NCBI GenBank assembly: GCA_021613335.1
Contig: JAJTWR010000260.1
Coordinates: forward strand, 2,597,001 to 2,661,000
DNA length: 64,000 nucleotides
Origin: Whitmania pigra
Lineage: Eukaryota; Annelida; Clitellata; Hirudinida; Haemopidae
Direction: 5' to 3'
Part shown: in pieces, positions 48,201 to 61,778 of the stretch
How the letters are laid out: every line of letters begins with the position of its first letter
Numbering within the stretch: position 1 is the first letter of the stretch
Translations under genes and position numbers: made by a program
Notes under the pieces: generated by a model
The model's input: the letters and a program-made list of their open reading frames with translations, nothing else
What the model was told of the DNA's origin: nothing
Database searches by the model: none

Positions 48201-51200
48201 AAACTTAAATCATACGACAAGCATTGAACATCACAATGCACTTACTTAAGTAACGTCTCAATTAAAACCAATGCTTTCTTCCACATATGTAATGTTTGAG
48301 CTTCAACATAAGCATCTTGCTCAGTAAAGTCCACAGTTGAATCCAATCTATCATTCTGTTGGGACAGCTACAAAATATTCCAATGATAACGCAATATTAT
48401 AATAATAATACAATAATGCAGTGATGATACATTAATAATACAAAATATTACTAATGATAATGCAATTACAATACAACAATAATAATACAATAATGATACA
48501 TTAATAACACTATATATGAAAGCATAAATACCTTGAGTGCCCACGTCTTAGCTAGATTCGATACCAACTCCACATTCATTCCATGGGTTCCGATCAGTCT
48601 TATCGTTTTGAGTCCATTCTCAAGCACCTTGGCATCTTGAATCATGCTGCATTGAAAAAGAGATGAAATAAAATACAATGCTTAGGAACAAATGTCACAC
48701 AAAATAAAAACCTGGAAGGAATTGACTTTATCTTGTTGACCGCTATCCACCACTGTGATTGATCAGGTGAACACAAGACGGAGTTAATAGAAAAAGGCAG
48801 CAAATATGGTTGATGGGAATCACAATATTTCAGCTGCTCAGCAAGATTTTGTGCACTACATTTTACAGTGGCCATCAAATATGTCTGCAAAGTATGGAAT
48901 TACAATTATGTACAAATAAATGTTATCTCAGTTGAAAGAAATACTGAAGACGAACTTGTACGTCCATCTGACTCAGAGTATCTGGTGATGAAGATTCCAG
49001 ATGATCACATCCACTTGGTAGCCAAGGATACAAGGCAAATGGATCTATAAAATAACAGAGAATTAAACAACTAAAGCGCTATATTCAAGCCGTTACAATA
49101 ATTACTTACAGTCTGGTTGGACTTCCCCTGAGTTGTCATAATAATGGAGACAAATCCATACCAAGAGTGCAAGATTTTCAGGATAAGATGCTTGCACCTC
49201 TGTAAACATACATTTCATTAAATAAAGACTTAAAATCAATGATAATACAAAATTTACAAAAACAATATAAACCTCCATCCCATTCCTCCAAGTCAGAAAT
49301 ATTAGGCAGATTAGGGAGACTTTTGAATGAAAGGCATTTGTGAAAGAATGATTTATCCAGAGACTCCTTAGGCTCAGATTGAGAATATATCATTTGGCAA
49401 ATCCTGTTCCTCCCCTACAATAACAAAATAAACATGAAATGCTAAAGTAGAACATTAAATCACAGCAACAAAAATCAACTGCTACAAACCACGTTGTGAA
49501 AAAAATCATCCTGAACTCTACGAAGCCACTTATCTCCGCACGATCTGTCGTCATATTTCTTCCTCAGCATGTGACCTTAAAGAACAGTTGAAACACTGGA
49601 CATTAATTTTTACAAATCAAAATCAATAACACCCCCTCCCAAATGTTGTCAATCTTCAACACGTCATGGCAGACATTTATTACGTCATGGGAACTTAGGC
49701 ATAATTTATATTAATTGGTTTTTTAAAATAAGTCATTTTCTACATGTGCTTACAGCAGTTGCAATAATTTCTGATAACTGACAAGTTGAATGTTGAACAA
49801 AAGTGAAATGTAATAATATCTTCATACCAATTTGGCTGCATCTGTAACATGACAGCTGATGCCATCTTTTGAGGAATGGTTTCTTATTCTCAGAAGCAGA
49901 AGTAAACCAGGATTCCTTGACGTCAAGAGGACGTCTTGACATGCTGGCTAGGAAACAGGCAAATGAAGGATCAGCCAATGTCCTCCAACTTAGTTGTTCC
50001 TGCAACATTAAATTGTTTAATTAAAATTAAAATCAATTAAATTAATTGTAAAAATGTAAAGCTAATCTAATAAGTCATTAACCTTTTGAGCTTTGTTAAG
50101 CATTAGTGTTCCACAAAGAAAGAGATATTGAGCTTTCAACTCCAATATGAGCATCTTCAAAGGTTCTGCAGAAGTGTTAGCATCATCTTTCAGGTTGCAC
50201 AATTCTTGATCCAAACTAAAATTTACACAATGTATTAAATAAATATTTATATTGCACTACATGTTATAATATGTTGTATTATTCAACAGATAGTATAAAT
50301 GTATAAATCATATCTTGACAATAAAGTACAAAATGCAACCTCCAAAGGACACTGGTTGCACTGGTAATTGAAGGGGACTGTGCAACACTCAGTGATGCAT
50401 AGAGGCACAGGGCAAGGAAGTAACACTCATAGAATTCTGTTGGCAGTTTTTCCTCTTTCTTACATCTCTTGTATTCCTGAAATAAGTCAATTCCAATCAG
50501 TTCAAATCAGTCGAATAAATCAACAAAATCTCCACTCACTGAAAGCACTTCAACCAGGCATTTGTACCAGTCGTAAGATGAAGTAAACAGTTCTTGTGAC
50601 TCTGCTTCAATCACCAGTTTGTAGGCCTCATCTGCTTTTCCTCCTGACATGTACAACCTCAGCAACTTCATCTTCCTCATTGCATCTTTTGGATACTTTG
50701 CCTGTCGTCAAATGATGTCGTCAACACATCCGATGCATGCAAACTAAGACGTCAAACTAACCGATTCGGCCTCATAGAATTCAATGTTTTTAAAGATGTT
50801 GTTATTGTTGCTGGAGTTATCCTGATTAACATCATTTGCCTTGACCTGTTCAAATTGTTGTAGGTTAAAATTCAGATTCATAAGATAATTTTCATAAGAA
50901 ACTATTTAATCAAATGCATCAATAAAATAAATACTAAAAAAAAGATGTGTAATATGATATTATCGATGATAAAAACAATGTGATCACTAACTTTTAGTTT
51001 GAAAACATCAGCATCGTTTGGAAAGTATTTTTCAGCCTTTGCAGCCCAAAACTGAAATTCAAATTAATTAATAAATCTACCCAACAAATTAGATATTTCC
51101 ACAAGCAAGAGCTGTTAAATGTATTTAAGATCTTACCTTTGCCTCATCAGTGATGACATTTAAACTGGCAAATAACTTACAAACTGAAAATATAAAATAT

Positions 51201-51740
51201 TTGTATACTGTTGTTATGCAACTTGAGTTCTAATAAACATTAAGGCACATACTTTTTAGCAGACTTTCTTTTTGAGTTGGATCTAGCTCGAAACATTTCT
51301 TGTAAGCATTTATGATTTTTTGAGATTCCTTGCCAGTTGCTTCATATGTTTGGGCAAGAAGTTTATAAGCAGGAGCATAATTATGCTTAACGGTCAGAAA
51401 CCCTTGCAAATACCTAAATTCAATGCATGCAATTATTAAAGACCTAAAATACATAATAAACTTTAAAATAAGGTCTATACTCTTCTGCCCTGTCAAACTC
51501 CTTGATGTCAAAGTAAAGCCTTGCAAAGTGATAACCCCTTTTCAGTCTCTAAAAAGTGTCATAATGATAACAATTAGTCAGTTACATAACCAGGCCTCCA
51601 TTAACAACTTAAAAAGGCAATGTGAAGTAATTAAGCATAAGGATAATTGCAAACAATAGCAGTATTACTTCATCCTGTGTATTCAGTCCTCCCAAAATAT
51701 TGGAAATATGAGCATCGACCTGAGCCTTCGTTCGAAGCAT
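42268..51740 (-). CDS. RANBP2: RANBP2 / Nup358 nucleoporin, 30 exons, about 2315 aa
   Basis: Cytoplasmic-filament nucleoporin binding RanGTP/RanGAP in transport and SUMOylation. Exons (minus strand): 51740-51669, 51548-51481, 51413-51253, 51183-51137, 51051-50992, 50845-50762, 50701-50540, 50476-50340, 50215-50083, 49999-49828, 49575-49490, 49414-49273, 49199-49110, 49044-48962, 48884-48712, 48646-48532, 48367-48246, 48178-47983, 47911-47768, 47687-47615, 47547-47417, 47348-47235, 47171-43850, 43784-43572, 43498-43415, 43349-43197, 43133-43050, 42923-42840, 42774-42401, 42336-42268. Residues 1-850: TPR/helical region. Then FG-rich linkers, Ran-binding domain 1 (about 1225-1365), two RanBP2-type zinc fingers (about 1398 and 1470), Ran-binding domain 2 (about 1766-1900), an IR-like SUMO-ligase segment (about 1905-1940), and a last Ran-binding domain at the C-terminus. 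No cyclophilin domain. The 48962 and 48178 ends are alternatives among nearby sites. Confidence 0.95.
44931..45050 (-). repeat. Two tandem 60-bp units in the RANBP2 FG region
   Basis: 44931-44990 and 44991-45050 differ at one base. Each encodes 20 residues containing one PLFGSDTSSSK motif, so the FG-repeat number has recently grown by one. Confidence 0.95.
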
Positions 51741-51975
51741 GTTTACGAACTAATGTGGCAAAACAAGCGGCTTTTGATAAACTCAATATCGCCAAGAAAT
51801 TGCGCACATAAACACAAACTTCCGGAAAATAACTAATTCGTTTACTTTTTCAATTTTTAAAAGAAGCAAATTTTACTTAACAAATACAATTTTATTTATA
51901 AATATAAGTTTTAAAATTTACTAAATGATTGGAACGTTAATGCGAATAAATAGTGCAAAGATTTTCATTGATAGG
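51741..51975. promoter_or_regulatory. RANBP2 upstream region
   Basis: About 235 bp between the RANBP2 start codon and the left TSD of a MITE. No specific promoter element was identified. Confidence 0.3.
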
Positions 51976-51984
51976 ACATTGATG

Positions 51985-52172
51985 GGCACCCCGTCATAAT
52001 AGCCCGGCGACAAAATAGCCCCGTCAAAACAGCACCTTCAAAACATAAAACTCATTTCATTTAATCAAATTTGAAATCAGTTATCGGTTAATGTCTTCAA
52101 CTCATATAAATATTTTTTTTATAAAGATACATAGACGGGGATGTTTTGACGGGGCTATTTTGACGGATCACC
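51985..52172. mobile_element. 188-bp MITE with 9-bp TSD and internal CCCCGTC sub-repeats
   Basis: ACATTGATG lies directly outside both ends (51976-51984 and 52173-52181). The ends are inverted: GGCACCCCGTCATAATAGCC on the left, GGTGATCCGTCAAAATAGCC as the reverse complement on the right. The motif AATAGCCC(CG)TC recurs two or three times within each arm. No coding capacity. GG ends with a 9-bp TSD suggest Merlin or MULE. Confidence 0.85.
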
Positions 52173-52181
52173 ACATTGATG

Positions 52182-52612
52182 AAATGGACGTTAATACACC
52201 CAACCAACTATCATTGATAGGTAGCTATCCTGTCCATTTGATTTCATACTTTTTGACTACCTCTTTCCATTAAACTAATGTCGCTGACACCCGTTTGACA
52301 TCGTCAAATGACATCCAGTATTCTCACTTTCTTCTCGGACTCCTCGCTTCTTCTTTCTGGAGCTTGTTTCATGTGCCATGTGGACATTTTAAGGATTTAA
52401 AGATTTTCAACTTTACTATCCTGGTAAAATTTTCAAAACGAAGAAACGAACTATGCTCTCTTACTGCTTATTTTCAAGGGTTCAGTGCTCAGGGGCTCAT
52501 TATTTTTTATGGTTTTTAACATTTTTTTATAGTTGGCTTGTGGTTGAGCAGTTACATTGATTCATCTCATGAAGAATTGCAGAACTGATCACTTGATCGC
52601 TTATCTGCTAAA
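52182..52612. other. Intergenic between MITE and SIDT candidate first exon
   Basis: AT-rich; nothing coding recognised. Likely part of the promoter region of the SIDT gene, and possibly of RANBP2. Confidence 0.3.
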
Positions 52613-52710
52613 ATGTTTCCATATTCAACTAAAGGATATCTGCTGGCCTATCTCAGCACAATTACTTTGATCAGCATAGCGAAAGAAGCTGATGCAATAG
52701 GAGTTCAAAT
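52613..52710 (+). CDS. Candidate alternative 5' exon of the SIDT gene
   Basis: An ATG at 52613 opens 98 nt encoding a short hydrophobic, signal-peptide-like sequence (GYLLAYLSTITLISIAKEA) and ending at a strong donor (GTGAGTC). Splicing to the acceptor at 53357 joins it in frame with the ATG that I take as the main SIDT start, adding 34 residues. The main ATG has its own better signal peptide, so this exon may be an alternative start, untranslated in most transcripts, or an accident. Confidence 0.35.
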
Positions 52711-53361
52711 GTGAGTCTCTCTGAGCCACAACCGTAATAAACCCAAGAGCCCAAGCGATATCCGTCAGTGGAAAACGAACGTTTTATTTAGCTGAAACCA
52801 GTGAATAACCATATCTCAGAAAATTATTCAGGTGATTTGCTTGTAGTTGCATCTCTCCAAGACTATGCAAAAAATTTATTTATTGAATCAAGTATTGATG
52901 ATGCGTGTTGTTCTAAACAAAAACGCAGGTGAAGATGTATGTATTATTCTATAAAATGATTGAAATACTTAATTTGATGGCATCCTTTGTTGGAGTCGAG
53001 ATGGTGACGAGAAGCGTGGTCGTGAAAAAATTAGAAATAAATGTTGGCAGTTACATGAGTCTTTGTACTATGAGTAAACGCATGTCACATGAGACTGATT
53101 TAAACTTCCCAAGTTTGAATGAAACATTTCTTTGGGTATTTGATGTCACTAATTTGTTATTATAAGTTTGATCTATTTTAATTTGCCTTCGATATATATA
53201 TATGTATATATACATATAATATGTTTGTAAATGTGTCTTTATGTTTTAGAACTTTGGATCAAGTTGGGCTCGATTGGGATTTCCCCATTAATTAGTACGA
53301 GTGATAACGATTCGCATTGTTTTATGACGCCGATAGAACCTTCTTTTTAAATTTTAGAAAG

Positions 53362-56300
53362 ATGTGTCGCAGACTTCTACTGTGGATTATATTTACTCAC
53401 TTCATTGTCTCTGTTGAGCTTTTCGACCTTCTTTCATTGAAAGGAAAAGAGTTTGAAGGTGTCATCATAAATGGGAATTTTAACAAAATATATAACGAAC
53501 ATGTCAACTCAGAGAGAAGGGTCTACTTTATTTATAATTCTTCCAATGCTGTAGTGGAAAACAAGAGCACAGCCATTAGATTCAAGGTGGCTGCTGATAA
53601 ATTTGATGAGTCAAGACCATTAATGATTGTTGTGGAGAGGCATCTAAGCATTTACTCGTGGAAACTTCCAGTTCAAATTCAAAATAGGTGATCACTTACT
53701 TCAAATATAAAATTATGTTCTTATTATACACTTTTTTGCTTGCAACATTAGATTGAAATTAAAATTTGTTTTTTTTAGCTTCTGCTATTAGTTTTATAAC
53801 ATTTTGACTAAAGGCAAAGTTTGATGTGTAATAAATATTTTAATGTAACTAAATTTTTTGTGTTTGCAGATCTTACTTTGATTTTACACGCACATTATGT
53901 CCCGAATGGAAGGGCAATTTCTCCTCCAATTTTGCAGTTTTTATCTTTTCCTCGGCATCCCCTAGCAACGTTGTCTTCAATTTTGTGGCTTTTATGGAAG
54001 ACATTGGATTAAAGTGAGTGATGCACTTCATTTATGGAGAACCTATAGTGCTAGCATTAGAGGCAAATACATGATGCAAAATGTTAACGAACATACGGAT
54101 TGTTTGAAGTCTTTCTTTAGTTGCATTAACTGAGTGAAAAGGTATAATTATTAAAGAATTTAATACTCTTTGTTATTCGCATGGTTCTATGGTCATCACT
54201 TAGGTCGTGCACATTTGCACGTGAATTTTTTACCTCTGCTCGCTTAAATAATTTGTGGTCAGTTAACGCATTACTTTGATACAAGATTAAAGAAAAACAT
54301 TTACAAGCCAAGCAGCTTAATTTTAAAATTTGTGCAAGCATTAACAGCAAGGCAGGCTTTATCTTCTGTGATTATTTGTTATGTGTATCATTTATGATTA
54401 CTAAACTAAATATTTTTAGAAGAGATTACTTTTAATCTATGTCTGTAATTTGTAATAATAATTCTTTACTTTAATTCCTATAACTATGTAGTGTAATGAA
54501 TGATAAGATTATTGTAACACAACATGTTTAAATGACAATATTGAGTTGCAATGTTGTTAACACTCTAGAGCAAATCTTTTTTCAAAACTATTTATTTAAG
54601 AATTATTTCATTGATTTATTTTATTTATAACAGAACCACAAGAAAAGTGTGGTTGACACCAACATCACCAGTTTATTTCTTTCACGAAATACCAGAAGGT
54701 GTTGAATCAGTGGTTGTGAAGGCAGAATCAAACAGCAGTTCTTGTGCTGTTTTGTCAATCCAAGAAGCCATGGTTTGTTATTGTATGTTTGCATTTAGCC
54801 AATTCTTTGAGTGTAACCATGTCCACATTGGACTTCGAGTGCAATCGCTCAACTATTTATGGTGGTCGGGAGGTCAAGGCTTGCACTTTCGTCTGGAGTT
54901 CGAGTCGTAGTCACTAGCAAGATTTTTTTTGACTAATGTGCAATCTTCCAACCATTTACGTAGCAGTGCTTCTCCAAAGGGTAGCCCAGTGGTGCAGGCT
55001 TGGTTGCGAACGTGAATGTTGTTAGCATGCTGTTGTGAATGTTACTGTTTGCATTATTACTTATTCTTATTTCATCGAAAGTGTGATTTGGAATGAAATC
55101 ATATTTTCTGCATTTTTCAAGAAATTCATTAGACAAATTTGAGATTTTAATCAGAAATAAAAGTTAAGGAATGAACACAATAGCTATAGTTGCTGAGTAA
55201 CTTTTGCAGATTTCATTAATGCAGTTTTTATAATTAATGCAATCACAATCTAATTATTTATTAGAAGCAATTAAAAATAAATGTTCAATTCATGACATTT
55301 GTTTTCAACAGTTTTTCTTGCTAAGAAAATCTGCATATCCAAAATGTTTGCAATTTTTCTATCTTTTGAATTTACTAAATATTGGCTATATGTCTTGCAG
55401 TTTAATCTTTTAACATCCCTACTATCACTTTTTTTTTGTAACAAACTAACTTCTGTTAATAAAATTTCTCTCTAACTTTTTAAATTAGTAACATTTAGAA
55501 GGTTTCAAGGGTCAATCTCGGGGCAAGTTGGCTCAGAGGGTTTAAGTTCCTGCAACTGGCAGTAAAAGCAGCGGTCATTACACGTTGTGTTCGCAACCCA
55601 GCATGCACCACCACAATGTGTCTTTGCGAGATGGCTCTAAATAAATGGTCTTAATACCCATGACACTTATGCTAATGGCAATAGACAAATTCACTTTGTT
55701 ATTACTGTTGAATGTTGGTGTCAGTGCTGTAGTTATTGTTGTCATCATCATCATCGTAGTCGTCGTCATCATCATCATCATCGTCATTAAGATGGTTACA
55801 ATTCTAGGAAGTAGTTTTCATTTAACAGGATATTAAAAATTGCCTGAACGTTTTAAATAAGCAAGCATTAGATCTCTCATTATCAGCTGACATTCAACAT
55901 TTATAGCTTTATTCAGTTTTCATCAAAATAATACTAATAAATATTTTCCCATTCCAAACGGTTTACTCTGTAATGAAAATGACTAACTTTTCTATAAGTT
56001 TCATCTTAGATTGCTATTTTGTGTTTTCATAATAAAAAGTAAATAAATAATTGCAGTGTCCCGTGAATGACATGATTGGTATTTTGGAACATTCAAGATA
56101 TTACGCCACCATGACCAAAAAGGGAGCAGTCACGATAACTGTTGGTTTTTATTGAAAAATGTTGACGAGCATTGCAACATAATTAAGCTTATTTTGGTTT
56201 CATAACATTCATTAATTGAATTTAATTTAATGATTTTAATGAAATGATTTTTAAAATAAATTGTGATTTACTCTGATTAAATTTTCCCAGAGAAGTTTTT

Positions 56301-57078
56301 TGAAGGGCAACTCCTTTTTTATCATTCTTTCCATGCGTGCAGAGGACCACGACGGTTGTGAGCCACAAATCGATTTTATTCAGGACGTTCAGAATTCATC
56401 AGGTGATATTATTATTATTTTATTATTATTTTTGTTGTTAGTTTAAATGATTCCTGTTATTTTTATTGTTATTTTTATTGTTAATTAATATATTATTGCT
56501 AAATTAAGTTGGTCTTTATTTGAAGATGTTCAGCCATTTCTCAAGAGCTTAGATGTAGGAGTCAAAGCATCTCTTTCGGGTTTGCAACAATGCTTTTGTA
56601 ATCATTAAAACAAATTGCTGATTAAAATGAATAAAGTAAGATTAATTGGTTAATAAATGTGCTTAACTTTATTTAACAGATGAGAAGTTAATTTCTGCAG
56701 TTGTGATCGGCTTCTTCTGCTTCATTTTTATTTATTTGGTCACTTGTGTGTCGATGGTCATCTATTATTTCAAGTGGGTAAACATAAACATATTTTTAAA
56801 ACTCTTTTGCTTTGTTGTAAAACTTGATCATGCTAATGTCTACAATAAGATGATCACATTGCATTGTAATTTTAATTTGCTTTTAGGTTTAGAAACTCCT
56901 ACGAAAATACGACTTTCCCTGAATATGGTGTGAATCATCTTGGTTTGATATTTCAGTTTTCTTAATACATTAATATATATATATATTAATGATGCATTTA
57001 TTATATATAAATTAAGTATTAATAAGTATTAATAATTAATTAATTAATATATTAATACTCTTATTCAATCTTTATATT

Positions 57079-57130
<52 letters not shown>

Positions 57131-60100
57131 CTGGAGATTATAGTCAATTCAATAATTATAGGCCAATTTCCATTTTACCCTATTTTTCCAAACTCGTTGA
57201 AAAAGTTGTACATAATAGGTTATACGAATACTTTGACAAATTCAATCCTTTTAATAATTCACAATTTGGCTTTAGGAAGAATCATTCTTCTGGAGAAGTT
57301 CTCATTGCCTCTTTCCTTGATCTAAAAAAGGCTTTTGATTCTGTGAATCAGCAAATTTTATTTTCTCTAACTTGAATATGATAGAGGCATAGTTTCAAAC
57401 TGGTTCATTGATTATTTAGCTAATAGAAAACAAAGGGTTGCTTATAATAACACCAATTCTAATGATGTCATTGTAAATTATGGTATACCTCAAAGATCTA
57501 TTTTACGTCCACTTCTTTTTCCAGTGTAAATGAATGATTTCAATTGTACATCTAATTTGTTTAAGGTATTATTATATGCTGATGACATTGCTGTTTATAC
57601 TTCTGGTGACAACATTAATACTCTTATTCAATCTTAAACAAGGAAATTTATAATATCAATAACTGGATCATTGCTAATCGACTTTCACTTAACATAGCTA
57701 AATCAAATTATATCATTTTTATTTTCCAAAAAAGGCCATACTTTGTGATTCTCCACTTTCCATAAATAATATTGATCATACAGGAGTCACTAGCTTTCAT
57801 TATCTTGGTATTATACTTGACGAACACCTATCCTGGCTTGATCAAATAAAACACATACAAGGCCGAATAGCTAGGAATATTGATATCATTGCCAGAATTC
57901 GTCTTTTTTAAAGTACCAAGACAGCATTACTACTATATTTTTCATTTATTTATCCTTATCTTACTGCAATATTGCATGGGCATCTACCTATCACACTTGT
58001 TTAAACCAATTATTTATTTTACAAAAGCGTATCATCCGCATAGCATTTTCACTGCCAATTTCATCTCATGCAAATTCTACTTTTATCAATAGCAATTTAT
58101 TAAATCTTCAACAAATACACAGTCTTCAAACTGCTCTATTTATGTTCTCTTACAATAAGAATGCCCTTCCAGAACAATTTGCAGGTCTTATGTCCGAAAG
58201 TGTCAACTACATCAAACCTTCATACTCCATCCTTCACACCCGTGAATATAGTCCATCTTTTGCCCAAACCATCCTCATGCTCTTTTCTGTTACATGCTAC
58301 TACATGGACCTAGACTACATAGCACCATTCCCTCATCTATCAAAAATCAGACTCAGACTGGACCATTCATTCTGTTATATTTTTTATTTAAATTGTCCTT
58401 TAAATTGTACTTAGTTCATGGTATTCTCTATTAATTGTTTTTTATTGACAGGTTTATTATTATTCTTTCAATTAATTGATATTTTTGGGTCAGCTTGCCA
58501 GCAGAAGCTTGCGCTTCCTTAAAGCTGATCCATGAGTTCTTTATTAATTTGCCAATTGGTTTTTGTTTGCTTGTTTGCTTTGTTTGATTTTGATGATTAA
58601 TAAATTTGCTCAAAAAAACCAAAACAATTTGTGGTTGTTTTGGCTGATTATTTGCTTTTAACAAATTAATGCTTTCAGCTCGAGGCGATGGTGAAGAAAC
58701 AGACATTGTGAGAGGTGAGTTTTTATGTCTCAAATTTATTCATCAATTGATGTGCCTTTAAGAAATTAATCCAAACAATTAACATCAACCTAAGTTTTCA
58801 AAGTTCTTGCTTGTAATAATGATAAGATAGTTGCTGAATAAATTTAGGTCATCTATCATTATATCTGTCTATTATACTCTGTATATGTATAAATATTTAA
58901 AACTTGCCTTTTCATCTATTTATTATTATTATTATTTATTTTTTTTTATTGTCATATAACTATGTATGTTATTAAATGTCACATGTAAGATTATGTGGTT
59001 GATATAGGAGAAAGTTCTCAAGGACCCAGGAGTTATGGAGCATGCGACCAAGGTTGTGCCTTTAAGTCCTTTTTAAAAAGGCATTACATCATATATTACA
59101 AATATATTGTGTTATTTCATAACACTTACTTAAATTTGTTTTTCATTGTTAATTTGTTATTGGATCTGGTCAGTTAGCTAATGACATGAATTGTTAGACA
59201 GTACGTTATTAAACAGAAGTTGTAAAAAAATACTAAAGGACCACGACGGACGTTAAATTGCAGGAGAGCCACAGGGGAGCGACGATGAAATCGATGAAAG
59301 CGATTACGAAAAGGTCCCGACAAGCAGCAACTACGACTACGTAATTACCAAAGTTGTACCACCATGCAGTCTTTGCCTTGTTTCAGTCTTGATTATTTTA
59401 ATAATTATTTTTTCAGCCTCACCTTTGTGTGGCAGACATGTTGAAGGAAAGAAAGAACCTAAAAAAGCAAAAAACAGAATTTTTTTGGTGATTAAAAATT
59501 TATTGTAAATATTATTAAAAATCGTTAATATAACTTTATTATTACTAAATGCTAGTATAGTTATTAACCAAAGTTGTTGTAAATATTGTTCACCTAAATA
59601 TAATTGCCAAGACAATTCTTTAAATATGAGAGATGTGTCATTTCATTCAATGTGTCTTTTTGATGAAAGTAATTGTTTCTTTTATGATTGTGATGCTTTT
59701 TAAGTTGTGAGGCTTTGGAATTGTTATTAGGCAGTAATGAACAATTATTGGTAATAGCTTCAGGGAAAAGTTAATTTAATTGTAATGTAGTGAAATTCAT
59801 GATGACATTCATTTATTGACTCCAATTCGTTGTCATAATGAATCCTGCAGGGATCTTGTAACAGTGTCCATATTTTATTTCCTGCCTGTCATACAACTGG
59901 TCCTCAATTTTCAAAAGGTTGATTGTTTATGTTTAATCTAATCTATTAATTTAATTAAATCCAAATTCTTTAGGATTTCCTGATATTAATTATGGCTTTT
60001 AATTAATAAATATTTTTTCACATATTTGTGATTAACAATTTTAACTTTAATTGAAATTTAAAAAAAAAGCTTTTAAAAATTGATTGCATTGCCTGATACA

Positions 60101-61731
60101 ATAGATTTTCAAAAGAAATTAAGTTTTTAATTCTTGTTAAACAGTCGCTGAACAACACTGGAAACCAGGACATCTGCTATTATAACTTCTATTGCATCCA
60201 TCAAGTTGGTCCAATCACAGCCTTCAATAGTTTCTTCAGCAACATTGGATATGTCCTGCTAGGATTATTATTCCTGTTTCTTGTCTATAACAGGTGACTT
60301 GGAGTAATAATTAAAAACATGCCACATTTGTCATAGCACTAACTTGAGCTTTTAAATTATTTCATCCTTCATTGAATTATTTCCCTCCTGTGGTATTTTC
60401 TTAATTTGATTAATATTATTGCTTATATTAGCAACATATGCTATATATGTTATATGTTACACAGGCATGAATGTTGCATGAACTTCCTCACTTCCCAACA
60501 TGACTACAGTTAAAAATTGACTAAATAAATACACATGAGAACACAGTTGTTTGCATTTTCAGCATTTCATTGTATTTTCAGAGAATCAACTTACAGGAAA
60601 CGAATATCTTTGGAGAGGGGTGTCATTGTTAGATTTATTTATTTGGATAAATATTGAGAAAGCATTATTAAAAATGCTTTTAATCATCAGAACTATGGTA
60701 TTCCTCAAAGATTTGATTTGTTTTATGCCATGGGACTTGCACTTGTAATGGAAGGTCTTCTCAGTGCGTGCTATCACATCTGTCCTAACTACAGCAACTT
60801 TCAATTTGGTAACCATTATCTTGTTATTGCTGCTAACATTGAAATTCAAATTTGTTTAAATTTAATAGATTTATTTAATTTATTAATTGCTCAAATTTGA
60901 TTATTTAAAATTACGTTGTCATGTTTACTTGATAAGGTATTCACTTATTTAGTTCATCTTTGCATTTATAAAAAAAAAATGATAAAAATATAAATGTAAA
61001 ATAAATAAAAATACATCATACATCAGATACATCATTCATGTATGTGATTGGTTGGCTCTGCATGCTCAAGATCTACCAGAACAGACATCAAGACATGAGT
61101 CTCAGGGCTCACGTCGCTTATTCAATCATCGCCTTCGTCGTTCTTTTCGGAGTCATCGGCATCGTGAGCATCTCGAACTCCCTTTAAAATGTCCACATTG
61201 GAATCATTCATGTGTGCTTCAGCACATTGATGTTGTGTTATTCGGGAGTAGAAATTAATTAACATTAAATTAATATTTGAATTCCAGACTGAAGGTTCCA
61301 TGGCTTTCTGGATCTGTTTTGTCATCATTTACCTGCTCTTCATATTCTACCTCAGCATCCAGGTGTATTACCTTGGCCATTGGCAACCTAGTGGGTCTCA
61401 CTTGTTTAGATTACTAGCTCGTTCTATTACGAAACGTTTGGTTGATGTAACGAATAATTTATATTTAAATGTTGTATTCAGATTCGGGCATATTTTCTCG
61501 AATCTACATAAGATTAAAACACGAGCAGTCCTTATTCCGTCCAATGTACCTGGTGAGTGAGCATTTCACTACAACTATTTTTGGTTAACTTGTAATGGGA
61601 TAACATATAAATGTATTAAAAACCAAGAATTGTAACATAAATAATAACAATAAAGTTAGCTTGTTTTTTAATGTTTAGTTTGCACAGATAGCATTATTAT
61701 TGTTGTTATTATTATTATATTATTATTATTG

Positions 61732-61778
<47 letters not shown>

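Noticed and set aside
55529..55600. tRNA gene
   Set aside because: A- and B-box-like words are present but no cloverleaf folds, and related copies exist nearby; a SINE-like repeat is the better reading.
61471..61558. Extension of SIDT exon 61288-61470 to a donor at 61553
   Set aside because: It would put the next exon (62041, [10 protein letters not shown]) out of frame and add residues absent from the family. The donor at 61471 gives the right phase and length.
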